Notes under the pieces: generated by a model
Told to the model about the DNA's origin: nothing
Database searches by the model: none
What the model saw: the letters and a program-made list of their open reading frames with translations, nothing else
In this document: positions 35,629-44,196 of the stretch, piece after piece
How positions within the stretch are numbered: position 1 is the first letter of the stretch
Layout: each line of letters opens with the position of its first letter
DNA from: Chelativorans petroleitrophicus
Lineage (GTDB): Bacteria > Pseudomonadota > Alphaproteobacteria > Rhizobiales > Rhizobiaceae
Reading direction: 5' to 3'
DNA: 64,000 nucleotides
Assembly (NCBI RefSeq): GCF_025398195.1
Contig: NZ_JAODNV010000017.1
Coordinates: 1 to 64,000, forward strand
Made by a program: the position numbers and the translations under genes

Positions 35629-36066
35629 TCATTCCTCGGCTGCCGGCGAGATAGCCCGCAAGGGATCACCCCCATCGATGAAGAGCCGGCCATGCGGCGC
35701 GAGAGCCGTGGCGATGCAGCGCATCGCCCGCTTCCCGGCCTCCGGATGGCGTCCGTCAAGAGCGCCCACCCGGATCGCGACGGCAATGTGGTAGGGCGCC
35801 TCTCTTGGCTCGAGCGCGAAGCTTTCCGCCTCAGCCTGGCGCAGGCTGAGGAGCCCCGCCTCGATTTCCGCGGCGCACAGGTGGCGCGCCATGGCAATTG
35901 CTTTGTCCGACCGGTCAATCCCGAGCACATGTCCATCGCCGATACGCCTGGCCATTTCCCGTGCGAGGGCGCCCGTTCCGCAGCCGATTTCCAGTACGCG
36001 CATGCCCGGTCTCAGCGGCAACGCGTCCGCGATAGCCATAAGCCGTGCTGAAAGAACCTGGACCAA
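35629..36066 (-). CDS. Class I SAM-dependent methyltransferase
   Basis: 145 residues. MRVLEIGCGTGALAREMARR is motif I, HVLGIDRSDKAIAMARHL motif II, and the rest covers a Rossmann methyltransferase core without an obvious substrate-recognition extension. The substrate is unknown. The start is TTG at 36066 with AGGAGGGG about 10 nt upstream; an ATG further up is out of frame. It precedes the DUF922 gene on the same strand with a 73-bp gap. Confidence 0.78.
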   Translation of the reverse strand: MVQVLSARLMAIADALPLRPGMRVLEIGCGTGALAREMARRIGDGHVLGIDRSDKAIAMARHLCAAEIEAGLLSLRQAEAESFALEPREAPYHIAVAIRVGALDGRHPEAGKRAMRCIATALAPHGRLFIDGGDPLRAISPAAEE

Positions 36067-36205
36067 AGTGCTTCGTCCCCTCCTCTCTCCATGAATTTAC
36101 CGGCGCCTTTGGGACAACGGAACAGGGTGCGCGGTTCCCTGCCGATCGACCGGCGCGGCTGACTTCCGGCTTATGGCCCCATGACGCTTGCGGCCCCCCG
36201 CGCTA

Positions 36206-36226
36206 TAGGTGAGGCAAATCACCCTA
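36206..36226. promoter_or_regulatory. Inverted repeat just before mccA
   Basis: TAGGTGA (36206-36212) faces TCACCCTA (36219-36226) across 6 bp, one base bulged. It ends 14 bp before the mccA ATG, overlapping the ribosome binding region. It may be an operator or a translation-affecting hairpin. mccA needs its own promoter, since the gene before it is on the other strand. Confidence 0.35.
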
Positions 36227-36239
36227 CCGAGGGAGCCGG

Positions 36240-38246
36240 ATGTTCACAAAGATCCTGATCGCCAATCGGGGAGAGATTGCCGTGCGCGTGATGCGCACGG
36301 CAAGGCGCATGGGCATTGCCACCGTGGCCGTCTATTCCGATGCGGATGCCCATGCCATGCACGTGGCACTGGCCGATGAGGCGGCGCATATCGGCCCCGC
36401 ACCTGCCGCTGAAAGCTATCTTGATGGCGAACGCATCATTGCGGCAGCAAAGGCGACCGGCGCCGAAGCGATCCATCCCGGATACGGTTTCCTGTCGGAA
36501 AATCCGGATTTTGCGGAAGCCGTGGAAAAGGCCGGGCTTGTCTTCATCGGCCCGTCGCCTCGCTCCATCCGCGCTCTGGGGCTGAAGGACAGCGCCAAGC
36601 AAATCATGGAGAAGGCCGGCGTGCCCGTCGTGCCTGGCTATCACGGCGACGCGCAGGCGCTGGTGGTGCTCGCCACCAAGGCGCGCGAGATCGGCTATCC
36701 CGTTCTGATCAAGGCGCGGGCGGGCGGCGGCGGCAGAGGTATGCGCAGGGTGGACCATCCCGATGAGTTCGCCGATGCGCTCGCCGCGGCCCGGCGAGAG
36801 GCCCGTACCGCCTTTGGCGATGACCGGGTGATCGTCGAAAAGCTGATCGAGAAGCCGCGTCATATCGAAGTGCAGGTGTTCGGAGACCGGCACGGCAATG
36901 TGGTCCACCTCTTCGAGCGCGACTGCTCGGCCCAGCGCCGCCACCAGAAGGTGATCGAGGAGGCCCCTGCCCCCGGCATGACGGCCGCCATGCGCATGGC
37001 CATGACCCAGGCCGCCGTGAAGGCGGCGCAGGCGATCGGCTATCACGGTGCCGGCACGGTGGAGTTCATCGTGGACGCGGCGAAAGGCCTGAAGCCCGAT
37101 CGTTTCTGGTTCATGGAGATGAACACGAGGCTTCAGGTAGAGCATCCCGTCACGGAAATGGTGACCGGCATCGACCTCGTGGAATGGCAGATCCGTGTCG
37201 CCGCCGGAGAGGCGCTTCCCCTGAGCCAGAATGAGATCGGCCTTTCCGGCCATGCGGTGGAAGCGCGAATTTATGCCGAAGATCCCGCGTGCGATTTTCT
37301 GCCTGCGACGGGCACGCTGCACCATTTGCGCTTTCCGCAGCCGATCCCGGGCGTAACTCTCCGCGTTGAGACAGGCGTGCGGCAGGGGGACATCATCTCC
37401 GCCCACTACGATCCGATGATTGCCAAACTTGTCGTTCACGCGCGGGACCGCAAGGCGGCACTGTCCGCCCTTGCCTCGGTCCTTGAGGAAACCGAAATCG
37501 CGGGCGTTGCCGTGAACACGGCCTTTCTTGCCCGGCTTGTCCAGAACTCGGATTTCGTGGCAGGCAAGCTCAACACGCGGCTCATCCCACGCCATCAGCA
37601 GGCGCTGACATCCTTCCCCGAGCCCGAAACTCGCACGATGGCAACGGCCGCTCTTGCGGCCTCCGGAGCCAAATTCGCGCCCGATGCGCCGGATCCCTTC
37701 GACGCCATATCAGCCTACGCGCATTTTCACCCCATCACCCATCGTCGCGCCATCCGCCATGGGGACCGGACGCGCTACTATGCCATCACCGGCTTGGGCG
37801 ACGGCCGCTTTGCCGTTCGCTCCGAAGAAGAGAATGCCGAGACCCTGGTGCTGCCGGCAGAATACGGGGAGCGGATCGTCCCTTGGCCCGGGCATCTGAC
37901 GATCTTCGACGGGCCCGACAACCACACCTTCCAGCTTCATGATCCCCTGGAGCAGGCCGGACTTGCCGCAAGCGGCAGTGAGAGCCTGCGCGCGCCCATG
38001 CCCGGCCTCGTGAAGCTTGTGCGCGTCGCCCCCGGCGACAAGGTGAAGAAGGGCCAGCCGCTCCTGGTGCTCGAAGCCATGAAGATGGAGCACACCGTCT
38101 GCGCTCCGCATGACGGCGTCATCGCCGAAACCGTTGCCGAAGGTGCACGGGTCAATGACGGCACGGTGCTGGTGCGGTTCGCAGAGAGCAATACTCCAAA
38201 TGCTGGAAGACCGGCTCGAAGGAACATCGAGCCTTCGCGCCTTTGA
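36240..38246 (+). CDS. mccA: Methylcrotonyl-CoA carboxylase alpha (biotin carboxylase/BCCP) subunit
   Basis: 668 residues. The biotin carboxylase part begins FTKILIANRGEIAVRVMRTA and has the ATP-grasp loop KARAGGGGRGMR and EMNTRLQVEHPVTEMVTG. The C-terminal biotinyl domain carries EAMKMEHT with the biotin lysine at about 615. It carboxylates biotin with ATP and bicarbonate for the MccB transferase reaction. The ATG at 36240 follows GAGGGAGCC. The usual downstream hydroxymethylglutaryl-CoA lyase and methylglutaconyl-CoA hydratase genes are not in the window. Confidence 0.94.
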   Translation: MFTKILIANRGEIAVRVMRTARRMGIATVAVYSDADAHAMHVALADEAAHIGPAPAAESYLDGERIIAAAKATGAEAIHPGYGFLSENPDFAEAVEKAGLVFIGPSPRSIRALGLKDSAKQIMEKAGVPVVPGYHGDAQALVVLATKAREIGYPVLIKARAGGGGRGMRRVDHPDEFADALAAARREARTAFGDDRVIVEKLIEKPRHIEVQVFGDRHGNVVHLFERDCSAQRRHQKVIEEAPAPGMTAAMRMAMTQAAVKAAQAIGYHGAGTVEFIVDAAKGLKPDRFWFMEMNTRLQVEHPVTEMVTGIDLVEWQIRVAAGEALPLSQNEIGLSGHAVEARIYAEDPACDFLPATGTLHHLRFPQPIPGVTLRVETGVRQGDIISAHYDPMIAKLVVHARDRKAALSALASVLEETEIAGVAVNTAFLARLVQNSDFVAGKLNTRLIPRHQQALTSFPEPETRTMATAALAASGAKFAPDAPDPFDAISAYAHFHPITHRRAIRHGDRTRYYAITGLGDGRFAVRSEEENAETLVLPAEYGERIVPWPGHLTIFDGPDNHTFQLHDPLEQAGLAASGSESLRAPMPGLVKLVRVAPGDKVKKGQPLLVLEAMKMEHTVCAPHDGVIAETVAEGARVNDGTVLVRFAESNTPNAGRPARRNIEPSRL

Positions 38247-38267
38247 CGCACCGCCCTAAAAATGGCA

Positions 38268-38298
38268 GCGCCGCGGCGGTTTTCACCGCTCGCGGCGC
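38268..38298. terminator. Bidirectional hairpin terminator between mccA and the Sel1 gene
   Basis: GCGCCGCGGCGG (38268-38279) pairs with CCGC-T-CGCGGCGC (38286-38298) around TTTTCA. On the minus strand it is followed by TGCCATTTTTA, giving a T-run for the convergent Sel1-type gene. On the plus strand it lies 21 bp after the mccA stop. Confidence 0.6.
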
Positions 38299-38346
38299 GC
38301 TCCGGGCGCCAGTGATCGGCGCCGCCGCCCTCCTGCTACTCGAATA

Positions 38347-38613
38347 TCAGTGCATGGTCATCCATTCGCGCGCCTCGCGCAATGCGCGGGCAAGATCGGC
38401 CTTCGACATGGCGGCTGCAAGCTCCGCGCGCAGTTCGGCCGCACGCTCCGAGCCCTTGATGGCGGCGATATTCAGCCATTTGTGGGCGGCCACCAGATCC
38501 ACCTCGCAGTCGCGCCCCGTCGCGTACATCATGCCCAGTTGGAACAGCATATCGGCCTGGGTGCTGCCGCCGACGGCTCCGGAACCGATCTCGTGAACAT
38601 CCAAACGTGCCAT
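38347..38613 (-). CDS. Sel1-like repeat protein (small)
   Basis: 88 residues. QADMLFQLGMMYATGRDCEV followed by DLVAAHKWLNIAAIKGSERA is one Sel1-like (TPR-related) repeat; the tail is charged and helical. No signal peptide. Such one-repeat proteins are common in Rhizobiales, often located near cell-cycle or envelope genes, with no assigned role. The ATG at 38613 follows GGGGATTTGGAA; an in-frame TTG lies six bases upstream. Confidence 0.72.
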   Translation of the reverse strand: MARLDVHEIGSGAVGGSTQADMLFQLGMMYATGRDCEVDLVAAHKWLNIAAIKGSERAAELRAELAAAMSKADLARALREAREWMTMH

Positions 38614-39034
38614 TTCCAAATCCCCGTTTTCGTCCTGAGAGCGCCCGCCTTCTTGTTTTCCTGCGGTGTCGCTGATGGTCCCGAGAATGGCGCACGAGCA
38701 TTGAAACCGGCGTTAAACGGTGTGCTTAACGCGCGGAAAATAAAGCTAAAACAATCGGTAAACGGGCGGATTCCGTTAAGGATGAAAATGCTTGGCCCAT
38801 CCGCCTTTTGCCCTTCTGACGCGGGTGAAAATCTTAACGGGCGCATTTACCCTTTATTCACCATAAAAACGGGCGAGGATTGCGCCCAGCGCTGAGGCGC
38901 ACCGTCTTCCGGGAAGGCCCCTCGCCAACTTGAACGCCACATGAACGCAGGTCTCAGGGCCGGTTCAGCGCCGCCGCGGCATTCTCGCGCCATCGAAGTC
39001 GAGACGATGCCCAGGGCGGGCGAGGCAGGACAAG
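38614..39034. other. Intergenic region, comparatively AT-rich in part
   Basis: About 420 bases without a recognised gene. Between 38700 and 38870 it is rich in TTAA/TTAAC words (38712, 38726, 38776, 38834 areas), which recall CtrA half-sites, but none shows the TTAA-N7-TTAA spacing. It should hold the Sel1 gene promoter on the minus strand. Confidence 0.4.
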
Positions 39035-39232
39035 ATGGCGATTTCCGTTTCCAGACTCGCAAATGTGATGCGGCTTCTGCCACGGGTTGCCATTCTGGCC
39101 ATGGCGATGTGGCTGCCGCTGATGGCCATGGACGGGGTACGCGCCGGAAGCGATAACATCATCGTCGACAACCAGCGCATGTCGAGCGGAGCGGGCCTCG
39201 TCCTGATGGTGAGTCTGCAGCGGGCACGGTGA
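39035..39232 (+). CDS. Possible small secreted protein
   Basis: 65 residues. The first 36 (VMRLLPRVAILAMAMWLPLM then AMDGVRAG) look like a Sec signal peptide, leaving a mature peptide of about 28 residues. A GGCAGGACAAG sequence precedes the ATG. It is not related to anything I know, and the opposite strand is also open here, so it may be chance. It ends 41 bp before the AMP nucleosidase gene. Confidence 0.3.
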   Translation: MAISVSRLANVMRLLPRVAILAMAMWLPLMAMDGVRAGSDNIIVDNQRMSSGAGLVLMVSLQRAR

Positions 39233-39262
39233 CGGCGTCTCGAAAACGCCCGATGGAATCTC

Positions 39263-39268
39263 TATAAT
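39263..39268 (+). promoter_or_regulatory. Perfect TATAAT hexamer five bases before the amn start
   Basis: CTCTATAATGGGATATGG: a consensus -10 box ends at 39268 and the ATG is at 39274. If used, transcription would begin at or just after the start codon, giving a leaderless mRNA. No good -35 is visible 17 bp upstream. The alternative is that GGGAT serves as a poor ribosome binding site for a transcript started further upstream. Confidence 0.3.
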
Positions 39269-39273
39269 GGGAT

Positions 39274-40770
39274 ATGGACAAGCGAATCTACCCTCAACCC
39301 ATCGGAACCATTTCGAGCCCGGAGCCGGTCGCGCGACAATCCTTCAGCGATCCGAAGGAAGCCGTCAACGCGCTCCAGGCCATCTACGAGCGCAACACGG
39401 CCTTTCTGCGCGAAGCCTTCGGGCACGTGATCCGGACAGGCGAAAGCGATCGGCGCTATCGCGCCTTCTACCCCGAAGTAAGCCTTTCCACCTCCTCCTT
39501 CGCGCAGATCGACACACGGCTTGCCTATGGGCATGTCCCGGCACCCGGCACCTATGGGACCACGATCACCCGGCCGGATCTTTTCAGGGACTATCTGACG
39601 GAACAGCTTGGTCTCCTCATGCGCAATCACGGCGTGGAGGTGACGGTTGCCGAATCTGAGATGCCCATTCCGCTGCATTTCGCCTTCCAGAAGGACGCCT
39701 ACGTGGAAGGTGCGGCCGGGAACAATCTGAAAAGGCCCTTGCGCGATCTCTTCGACGTGCCGGACCTCAACACCATGGACGATGACATCGTCAACGGGAC
39801 CTATGAGCCGCTGCCCGGTGAGCCACTGCCGCTTGCGCCTTTCACCGCGCCGCGCATCGACTATTCGCTGCATCGGCTGTCGCATTACACCGCGACGGAT
39901 CCGGAACATTTCCAGAACTTCGTGCTTTTCACCAACTATCAGTTCTACATCGACGAGTTCTGCGCCTTCGCGCGCGAGGCCATGGCGTCCGGCGGCGGAG
40001 GCTACGAGGCCTTCGTGGAGCCCGGCAACATCATCACGCGGCCTGGAGAAAAGCCCCCGGAAACGGCCCTGCAGCGCATGCCGCAAATGCCGGCCTATCA
40101 CCTGAAGAAGAGCGGCCACGGCGGTATCACCATGGTAAATATCGGCATCGGCCCGTCAAACGCCAAAACGATAACGGACCACATCGCCGTGCTCCGGCCG
40201 CATGTCTGGCTGATGCTGGGTCATTGCGCCGGCCTGCGCCACACCCAGGCTCTCGGTGACTATGTGCTGGCGCATGCCTATGTGCGCGAGGACCATGTAC
40301 TGGATGAAGACCTGCCCGTGTGGGTGCCACTGCCCGCGCTTGCCGAGGTGCAGGTGGCCCTCCAGGAGGCGGTGGCTGAGGTCACCGGACTTTCCGGCTA
40401 TGAACTGAAGCGCATCATGCGCACGGGCACGGTCGCCACCATCGACAACCGGAACTGGGAGCTGCGCGAGCAGCGCGGGCCGGTGCAGCGGCTTTCGCAG
40501 TCACGCGCCATCGCGCTCGACATGGAGTCGGCTACGATCGCGGCCAACGGCTTCCGCTTCCGCGTCCCTTACGGCACGCTGCTCTGCGTCTCGGACAAGC
40601 CCCTGCACGGCGAACTGAAGCTGCCGGGCATGGCCACGGACTTCTACAAGCGGCAGGTCGCGCAGCATCTCAAGATCGGCATCCGCGCCGTGGAGAAGCT
40701 TGCCGCCATGCCGCCGGAGCGGCTGCACTCGCGCAAGCTGCGCAGCTTCTCCGAGACGGCGTTCCAGTAA
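39274..40770 (+). CDS. amn: AMP nucleosidase
   Basis: 498 residues, cytoplasmic, hydrolyses AMP to adenine and ribose 5-phosphate in purine balance. The N-terminal Amn-specific domain (EAVNALQAIYERNTAFLREA) is followed by the nucleoside-phosphorylase fold: MVNIGIGPSNAKTITDHIAV, LMLGHCAGLRHTQALGDYVL, and the C-terminal ALDMESATIAANGFRFRVPY block with the catalytic Asp/Glu. The length equals that of other Amn proteins. Transcribed alone; convergent with the ETF-QO gene. Confidence 0.95.
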   Translation: MDKRIYPQPIGTISSPEPVARQSFSDPKEAVNALQAIYERNTAFLREAFGHVIRTGESDRRYRAFYPEVSLSTSSFAQIDTRLAYGHVPAPGTYGTTITRPDLFRDYLTEQLGLLMRNHGVEVTVAESEMPIPLHFAFQKDAYVEGAAGNNLKRPLRDLFDVPDLNTMDDDIVNGTYEPLPGEPLPLAPFTAPRIDYSLHRLSHYTATDPEHFQNFVLFTNYQFYIDEFCAFAREAMASGGGGYEAFVEPGNIITRPGEKPPETALQRMPQMPAYHLKKSGHGGITMVNIGIGPSNAKTITDHIAVLRPHVWLMLGHCAGLRHTQALGDYVLAHAYVREDHVLDEDLPVWVPLPALAEVQVALQEAVAEVTGLSGYELKRIMRTGTVATIDNRNWELREQRGPVQRLSQSRAIALDMESATIAANGFRFRVPYGTLLCVSDKPLHGELKLPGMATDFYKRQVAQHLKIGIRAVEKLAAMPPERLHSRKLRSFSETAFQ

Positions 40771-40789
40771 CGAAAGGCTTGGGCCGGTG

Positions 40790-40809
40790 GGCGTCGAACC
40801 TTCGGCGCC
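40790..40809. terminator. Short hairpin between convergent amn and ETF-QO genes
   Basis: GGCGTCGAA (40790-40798) pairs with TTCGGCGCC (40801-40809) with one G-U pair and a minimal loop. It fills the 39-bp gap between the two stop codons, so it could end both transcripts, though neither side has a T-run. Confidence 0.45.
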
Positions 40810-42492
40810 TCACATGTTCTGGTAGAGAGGTCCCTCGCCGCCCTGCGGCGGGACCCAGTTAATGTTCTGGTTTGGGTCCTTGATGTCGCAGGTTTTGCAG
40901 TGGACACAGTTCTGCGCGTTAATGACGAAGCGCGCCTTGGCGGGGTCGCGCGCGGCGGTGCCCGCCAGCGCATTGCCCTGCTCGTCCACCCACTCATAGA
41001 CCGCCGCCGGGCAATAGCGCGACGAAGGCCCTCCGAAGACACCGTATTCCGATACTTTCTGCAGCTCCATGTTCTTGACCTGGAGATGCACCGGCTGGTT
41101 CTCCTCGTGGTTGGTGTTGGACAGAAACACCGAGGAGAGCCGATCGAAAGTGAGAACGCCATCGGGCTTCGGATATTCGATCGGCCGGTGCCTGTCGGCC
41201 GGCTCCAGCGCCTCGTGATCCGGCTTGCCGTGGCCGAGCGTGCCGAAGGGCGAGGTGCCGAAAATCGTATTCAGCCACATATCCAGCCCGCCAAGGCCGA
41301 CGCCAAGCAGCGTGCCGAAGCGCGTCCACAACGGCTTGACGTTGCGCACCTTCTTCAGATCCTTGCCGATGTCGGAGGCGCGCCAGGCATCCTCGAAGGC
41401 GGCAAGCTCGTCATGCGCACGCCCGGCGGCGATCGCCTCGGCCACGTGCTCGGCCGCCAGAATGCCGGACAGGACGGCGTTGTGAGAGCCTTTGATGCGT
41501 GGCACGTTCACCAGACCCGCCGCACAACCCATCAGCAAGCCGCCCGGGAACGCCATCTTCGGCACCGACTGCCAACCGCCTTCGGTGATCGCGCGTGCGC
41601 CGTAGGAAATACGCGTGCCGCCCTCGAAGGTTTCGCGAATGGCCGGATGCGTCTTGAAGCGCTGGAACTCTTCGAACGGCGAGAGATACGGATTGCGATA
41701 GTTGAGGTGGACGACAAAGCCGACAGCCACGAGGTTTTCGTCGAAATGGTAGAGAAACGAGCCGCCGCCGGTCTTCCAGTCGAGAGGCCAGCCGAAACTG
41801 TGCTGCACGAGCCCGGGCTTGTGTTTCTCCGGCCGTACCTCCCACAGCTCCTTGATGCCGATGCCGAATTTCTGCGGCTCGCGGCCTTCGGCGAGGTTGT
41901 AGCGAGCAATGAGCTGCTTGGCGAGCGAGCCGCGCGCACCCTCCCCGACCAGCACATATTTGCCGAGCAGTTCCATGCCGGGCTGATAGTTCGGGCCGTG
42001 CGTTCCGTCGCGCTCCACGCCCATGTCGCCGGTTGCCACCCCAATGACGGCGTTCTCATCATTGTAAAGGACTTCGGTGGCTGCGAAGCCGGGATAGATC
42101 TCGACGCCCAGAGCCTCGGCCTTGCCGGCAAGCCAGCGGCAGACATTTCCGAGAGAGACGATGTAGTTGCCATGGTTGTTCATGAGCGGCGGCATGATGA
42201 AATTCGGCAGCCGCATCGAACCCGCCGGCCCCAAGACGAGGAAGCGGTCGTCGGTAACGGGCGTCCGGAACGGGTGATCGTCCTCCTCGCGCCAGCCGGG
42301 GAGAAGCCGGTCAATTCCGATGGGATCAACCACGGCGCCGGAAAGGATGTGCGCGCCCACCTCTCCGCCCTTTTCCAGGACGACGACCGAGAGATCGGGA
42401 TTGAGCTGCTTCAGCCTGATCGACGCCGCCAGCCCCGCCGGGCCAGCGCCGACGATCACCACATCGAACTCCATGCTTTCGCGCTCGCTCAT
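40810..42492 (-). CDS. Electron-transfer flavoprotein-ubiquinone oxidoreductase (ETF-QO)
   Basis: 560-residue membrane-associated flavoprotein that feeds electrons from ETF, and so from acyl-CoA dehydrogenases and dimethylglycine/sarcosine-type dehydrogenases, into the quinone pool. The N-terminal FAD motif is VVIVGAGPAGLAASIRL, with HILSGAVVDPIGIDRLLPGW after it. The C-terminal ferredoxin-like part has CVHCKTCDIKDPNQNINW for the [4Fe-4S] cluster and ends QGGEGPLYQNM. The ATG at 42492 is chosen because GGAGG precedes it and MSERESMEFDVVIVGAGP matches the family start. It logically serves the isovaleryl-CoA dehydrogenase of this window. Confidence 0.95.
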   Translation of the reverse strand: MSERESMEFDVVIVGAGPAGLAASIRLKQLNPDLSVVVLEKGGEVGAHILSGAVVDPIGIDRLLPGWREEDDHPFRTPVTDDRFLVLGPAGSMRLPNFIMPPLMNNHGNYIVSLGNVCRWLAGKAEALGVEIYPGFAATEVLYNDENAVIGVATGDMGVERDGTHGPNYQPGMELLGKYVLVGEGARGSLAKQLIARYNLAEGREPQKFGIGIKELWEVRPEKHKPGLVQHSFGWPLDWKTGGGSFLYHFDENLVAVGFVVHLNYRNPYLSPFEEFQRFKTHPAIRETFEGGTRISYGARAITEGGWQSVPKMAFPGGLLMGCAAGLVNVPRIKGSHNAVLSGILAAEHVAEAIAAGRAHDELAAFEDAWRASDIGKDLKKVRNVKPLWTRFGTLLGVGLGGLDMWLNTIFGTSPFGTLGHGKPDHEALEPADRHRPIEYPKPDGVLTFDRLSSVFLSNTNHEENQPVHLQVKNMELQKVSEYGVFGGPSSRYCPAAVYEWVDEQGNALAGTAARDPAKARFVINAQNCVHCKTCDIKDPNQNINWVPPQGGEGPLYQNM

Positions 42493-42686
42493 CCAATCCT
42501 CCACCTTGCCCTTGAGGGCGGCCGTCTTCATCGTCCCGGCTATAATGCATAGTCGCGCGCGGTGAAACCGCCCGGATGCGACAGAACATTTCCTAGGAGC
42601 CGCCAGGTGTTCCGACTACCGCCGCACTTCCATCGGGCATCCCGCTGGCCTACAATCATGGCGCCGGGTTGGGAGGACCCAGGCCC

Positions 42687-43274
42687 ATGCCGCGGACCAT
42701 GCGATTTGCCGCCCTCATCTGCACTGCTCTCCTCACGGGCGCGGGACCGGCCGATGACGGCACCTGGCATACGGGCGGCTACAGTTTCTCGGATGAACTC
42801 GGCGGCTTCCGCATCCTGGGCGTCCGCGGTGCCGGAACCAGGGATGATCCGGTTATCGTGACGCAGGAGCTCTACTCAGCAAGCGAGATGGTGCTCACCA
42901 TCCGCGTGCCGGGGCCGCGGGCCTCACGCACCGATACGGGACGCGCAGGCCTCGCCCTTTACCTCCAGCTTGAAACAGTCAATGCCAGCGACTTCGCCTG
43001 GGTGGAGTTCGGCTTCGAACTGCAGCAGGTGCTGGGCGAACCCAGCACCTATGGCGACGGTCTCTCCTTCGATCAGGCGGTAGCGGAGGCGGAAACGCTT
43101 TCCTCCAGTGCCTTCAAAGCTTTCTCGCGCGATTTCGAACCGTACGACCGGGTCCTGTTCCGGCATGGAAAGGCCGATCCCCGCGAGACCGTGATCTTCT
43201 CCATGCTGATCACCGACCTCACGCCGGTTTACCAGTTCCATCTGGTTCAGGACCCGCGCATCCCGTTCTCGTGA
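42687..43274 (+). CDS. Conserved secreted protein, function unknown
   Basis: 195 residues with a signal peptide (MPRTMRFAALICTALLTGAG, cleavage near GPA-DDG). The mature part is beta-rich (FRILGVRGAGTRDDPVIVTQ, MVLTIRVPG, LALYLQLETVNASDFAWVEF) and has no transmembrane segment. I know similar hypothetical proteins in Rhizobiales but no function. GGGAGG lies 11 nt before the ATG at 42687; another in-frame ATG is at 42699. Divergent from ETF-QO; the uracil-DNA glycosylase gene follows after 91 bp. Confidence 0.7.
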   Translation: MPRTMRFAALICTALLTGAGPADDGTWHTGGYSFSDELGGFRILGVRGAGTRDDPVIVTQELYSASEMVLTIRVPGPRASRTDTGRAGLALYLQLETVNASDFAWVEFGFELQQVLGEPSTYGDGLSFDQAVAEAETLSSSAFKAFSRDFEPYDRVLFRHGKADPRETVIFSMLITDLTPVYQFHLVQDPRIPFS

Positions 43275-43365
43275 ACGGTGCCCAGAGCATCAGGAAGAAC
43301 GCTTGGCGGAATGCAACGCCACCTTCCCCCTTGCATTGCCTCCCGCGGCGGACGACATTGGCGCC

Positions 43366-44196
43366 ATGTCCGTCAACACGCCAAAGAACCGCACGCTCCT
43401 GAGCGACATTCTCGCCTTTTATCAGGCCGCCGGCGTCGATGAAGCGCTCACCGAAGAGCCGCAAAATCGTCTTCAGCAGCAGCCGGAGGCGGCTCAACGC
43501 ACCGCAGATGCGTCGGCGGAAAAAGAGCCTGTGAAGGCTTCACCGGCAACTTCCGTAGCCGCGCCTGCAGCGCCACGGGCCGCGATTCCTGACGAATCCC
43601 AGGCAATCCGCGCCCGGGAGCTCGCCCGACAGGCGCAAAACCTTGAGGAGCTCAAGGCGCTTCTAGCTGATTTCGACGGTTGCAATCTCAAATATACGGC
43701 GAAAAACTTGGTCTTTGCCGACGGCAATCCGGAGGCGGACCTCATGCTGGTGGGCGAGGCACCGGGACGGGACGAAGACTTGCAGGGCCTGCCATTTGTC
43801 GGGCGCTCGGGCCAGTTGCTCGACCGCATGCTGGCAGCGATCGGCCGTGACCGGACCACCGCCTATATCTCCAACGTCATCCCCTGGCGACCGCCCGGCA
43901 ACCGCGATCCCTCGCCGCTGGAAACCGAGATCTGCCGGCCGTTCATTGAGCGGCACATCGAGCTGAAGAGGCCGAAGGTGCTAGTCACGCTCGGCAATCC
44001 GTCCACCAAGCTGCTGCTCAACACACAGACCGGCATCATGCGCATGCGCGGCACTTGGGCCATCCACAGAACCGCGAGCGGCCTGGAGATTCCCACCATG
44101 CCCACCCTGCATCCGGCCTATCTGCTGCGTAATCCGGCGCATAAGAAGCTTGCGTGGCGGGATTTTTTGGAGGTGAAGAAGAAGTTGAGCGAGTAG
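43366..44196 (+). CDS. Uracil-DNA glycosylase, family-4-like, lacking cluster cysteines
   Basis: 276 residues. A variable, Ala/Glu-rich N-terminal 100 residues precede the UDG fold: [20 protein letters not shown] (motif A), [22 protein letters not shown] and [12 protein letters not shown] (motif B, His249). It removes uracil from DNA as the first step of base excision repair. Family 4 enzymes bind [4Fe-4S] with four Cys; here only Cys106 and Cys190 remain, while the second position is Lys109 (CNLK) and the third is Trp174 (IPWRPP). The start at 43366 is preferred over 43303, which gives an odd extension. Confidence 0.88.
   Translation: MSVNTPKNRTLLSDILAFYQAAGVDEALTEEPQNRLQQQPEAAQRTADASAEKEPVKASPATSVAAPAAPRAAIPDESQAIRARELARQAQNLEELKALLADFDGCNLKYTAKNLVFADGNPEADLMLVGEAPGRDEDLQGLPFVGRSGQLLDRMLAAIGRDRTTAYISNVIPWRPPGNRDPSPLETEICRPFIERHIELKRPKVLVTLGNPSTKLLLNTQTGIMRMRGTWAIHRTASGLEIPTMPTLHPAYLLRNPAHKKLAWRDFLEVKKKLSE

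Noticed and set aside
36219-37595. 458-residue minus-strand open frame opposite mccA
   Set aside because: Long, but rich in His, Arg and Gly and without domains; the plus strand encodes an unmistakable biotin carboxylase, so this is an antisense frame.
38700-38870. Possible CtrA box in the TTAA-rich region
   Set aside because: TTAA words occur, but the pair TTAA...TTAA at about 38712-38729 has 9 bp between, not the 7 bp of the CtrA site, and the others have no partner.
40900-42552. 550-residue plus-strand open frame opposite ETF-QO
   Set aside because: Antisense shadow of a well-conserved flavoprotein gene; the biased composition and lack of motifs argue against coding.
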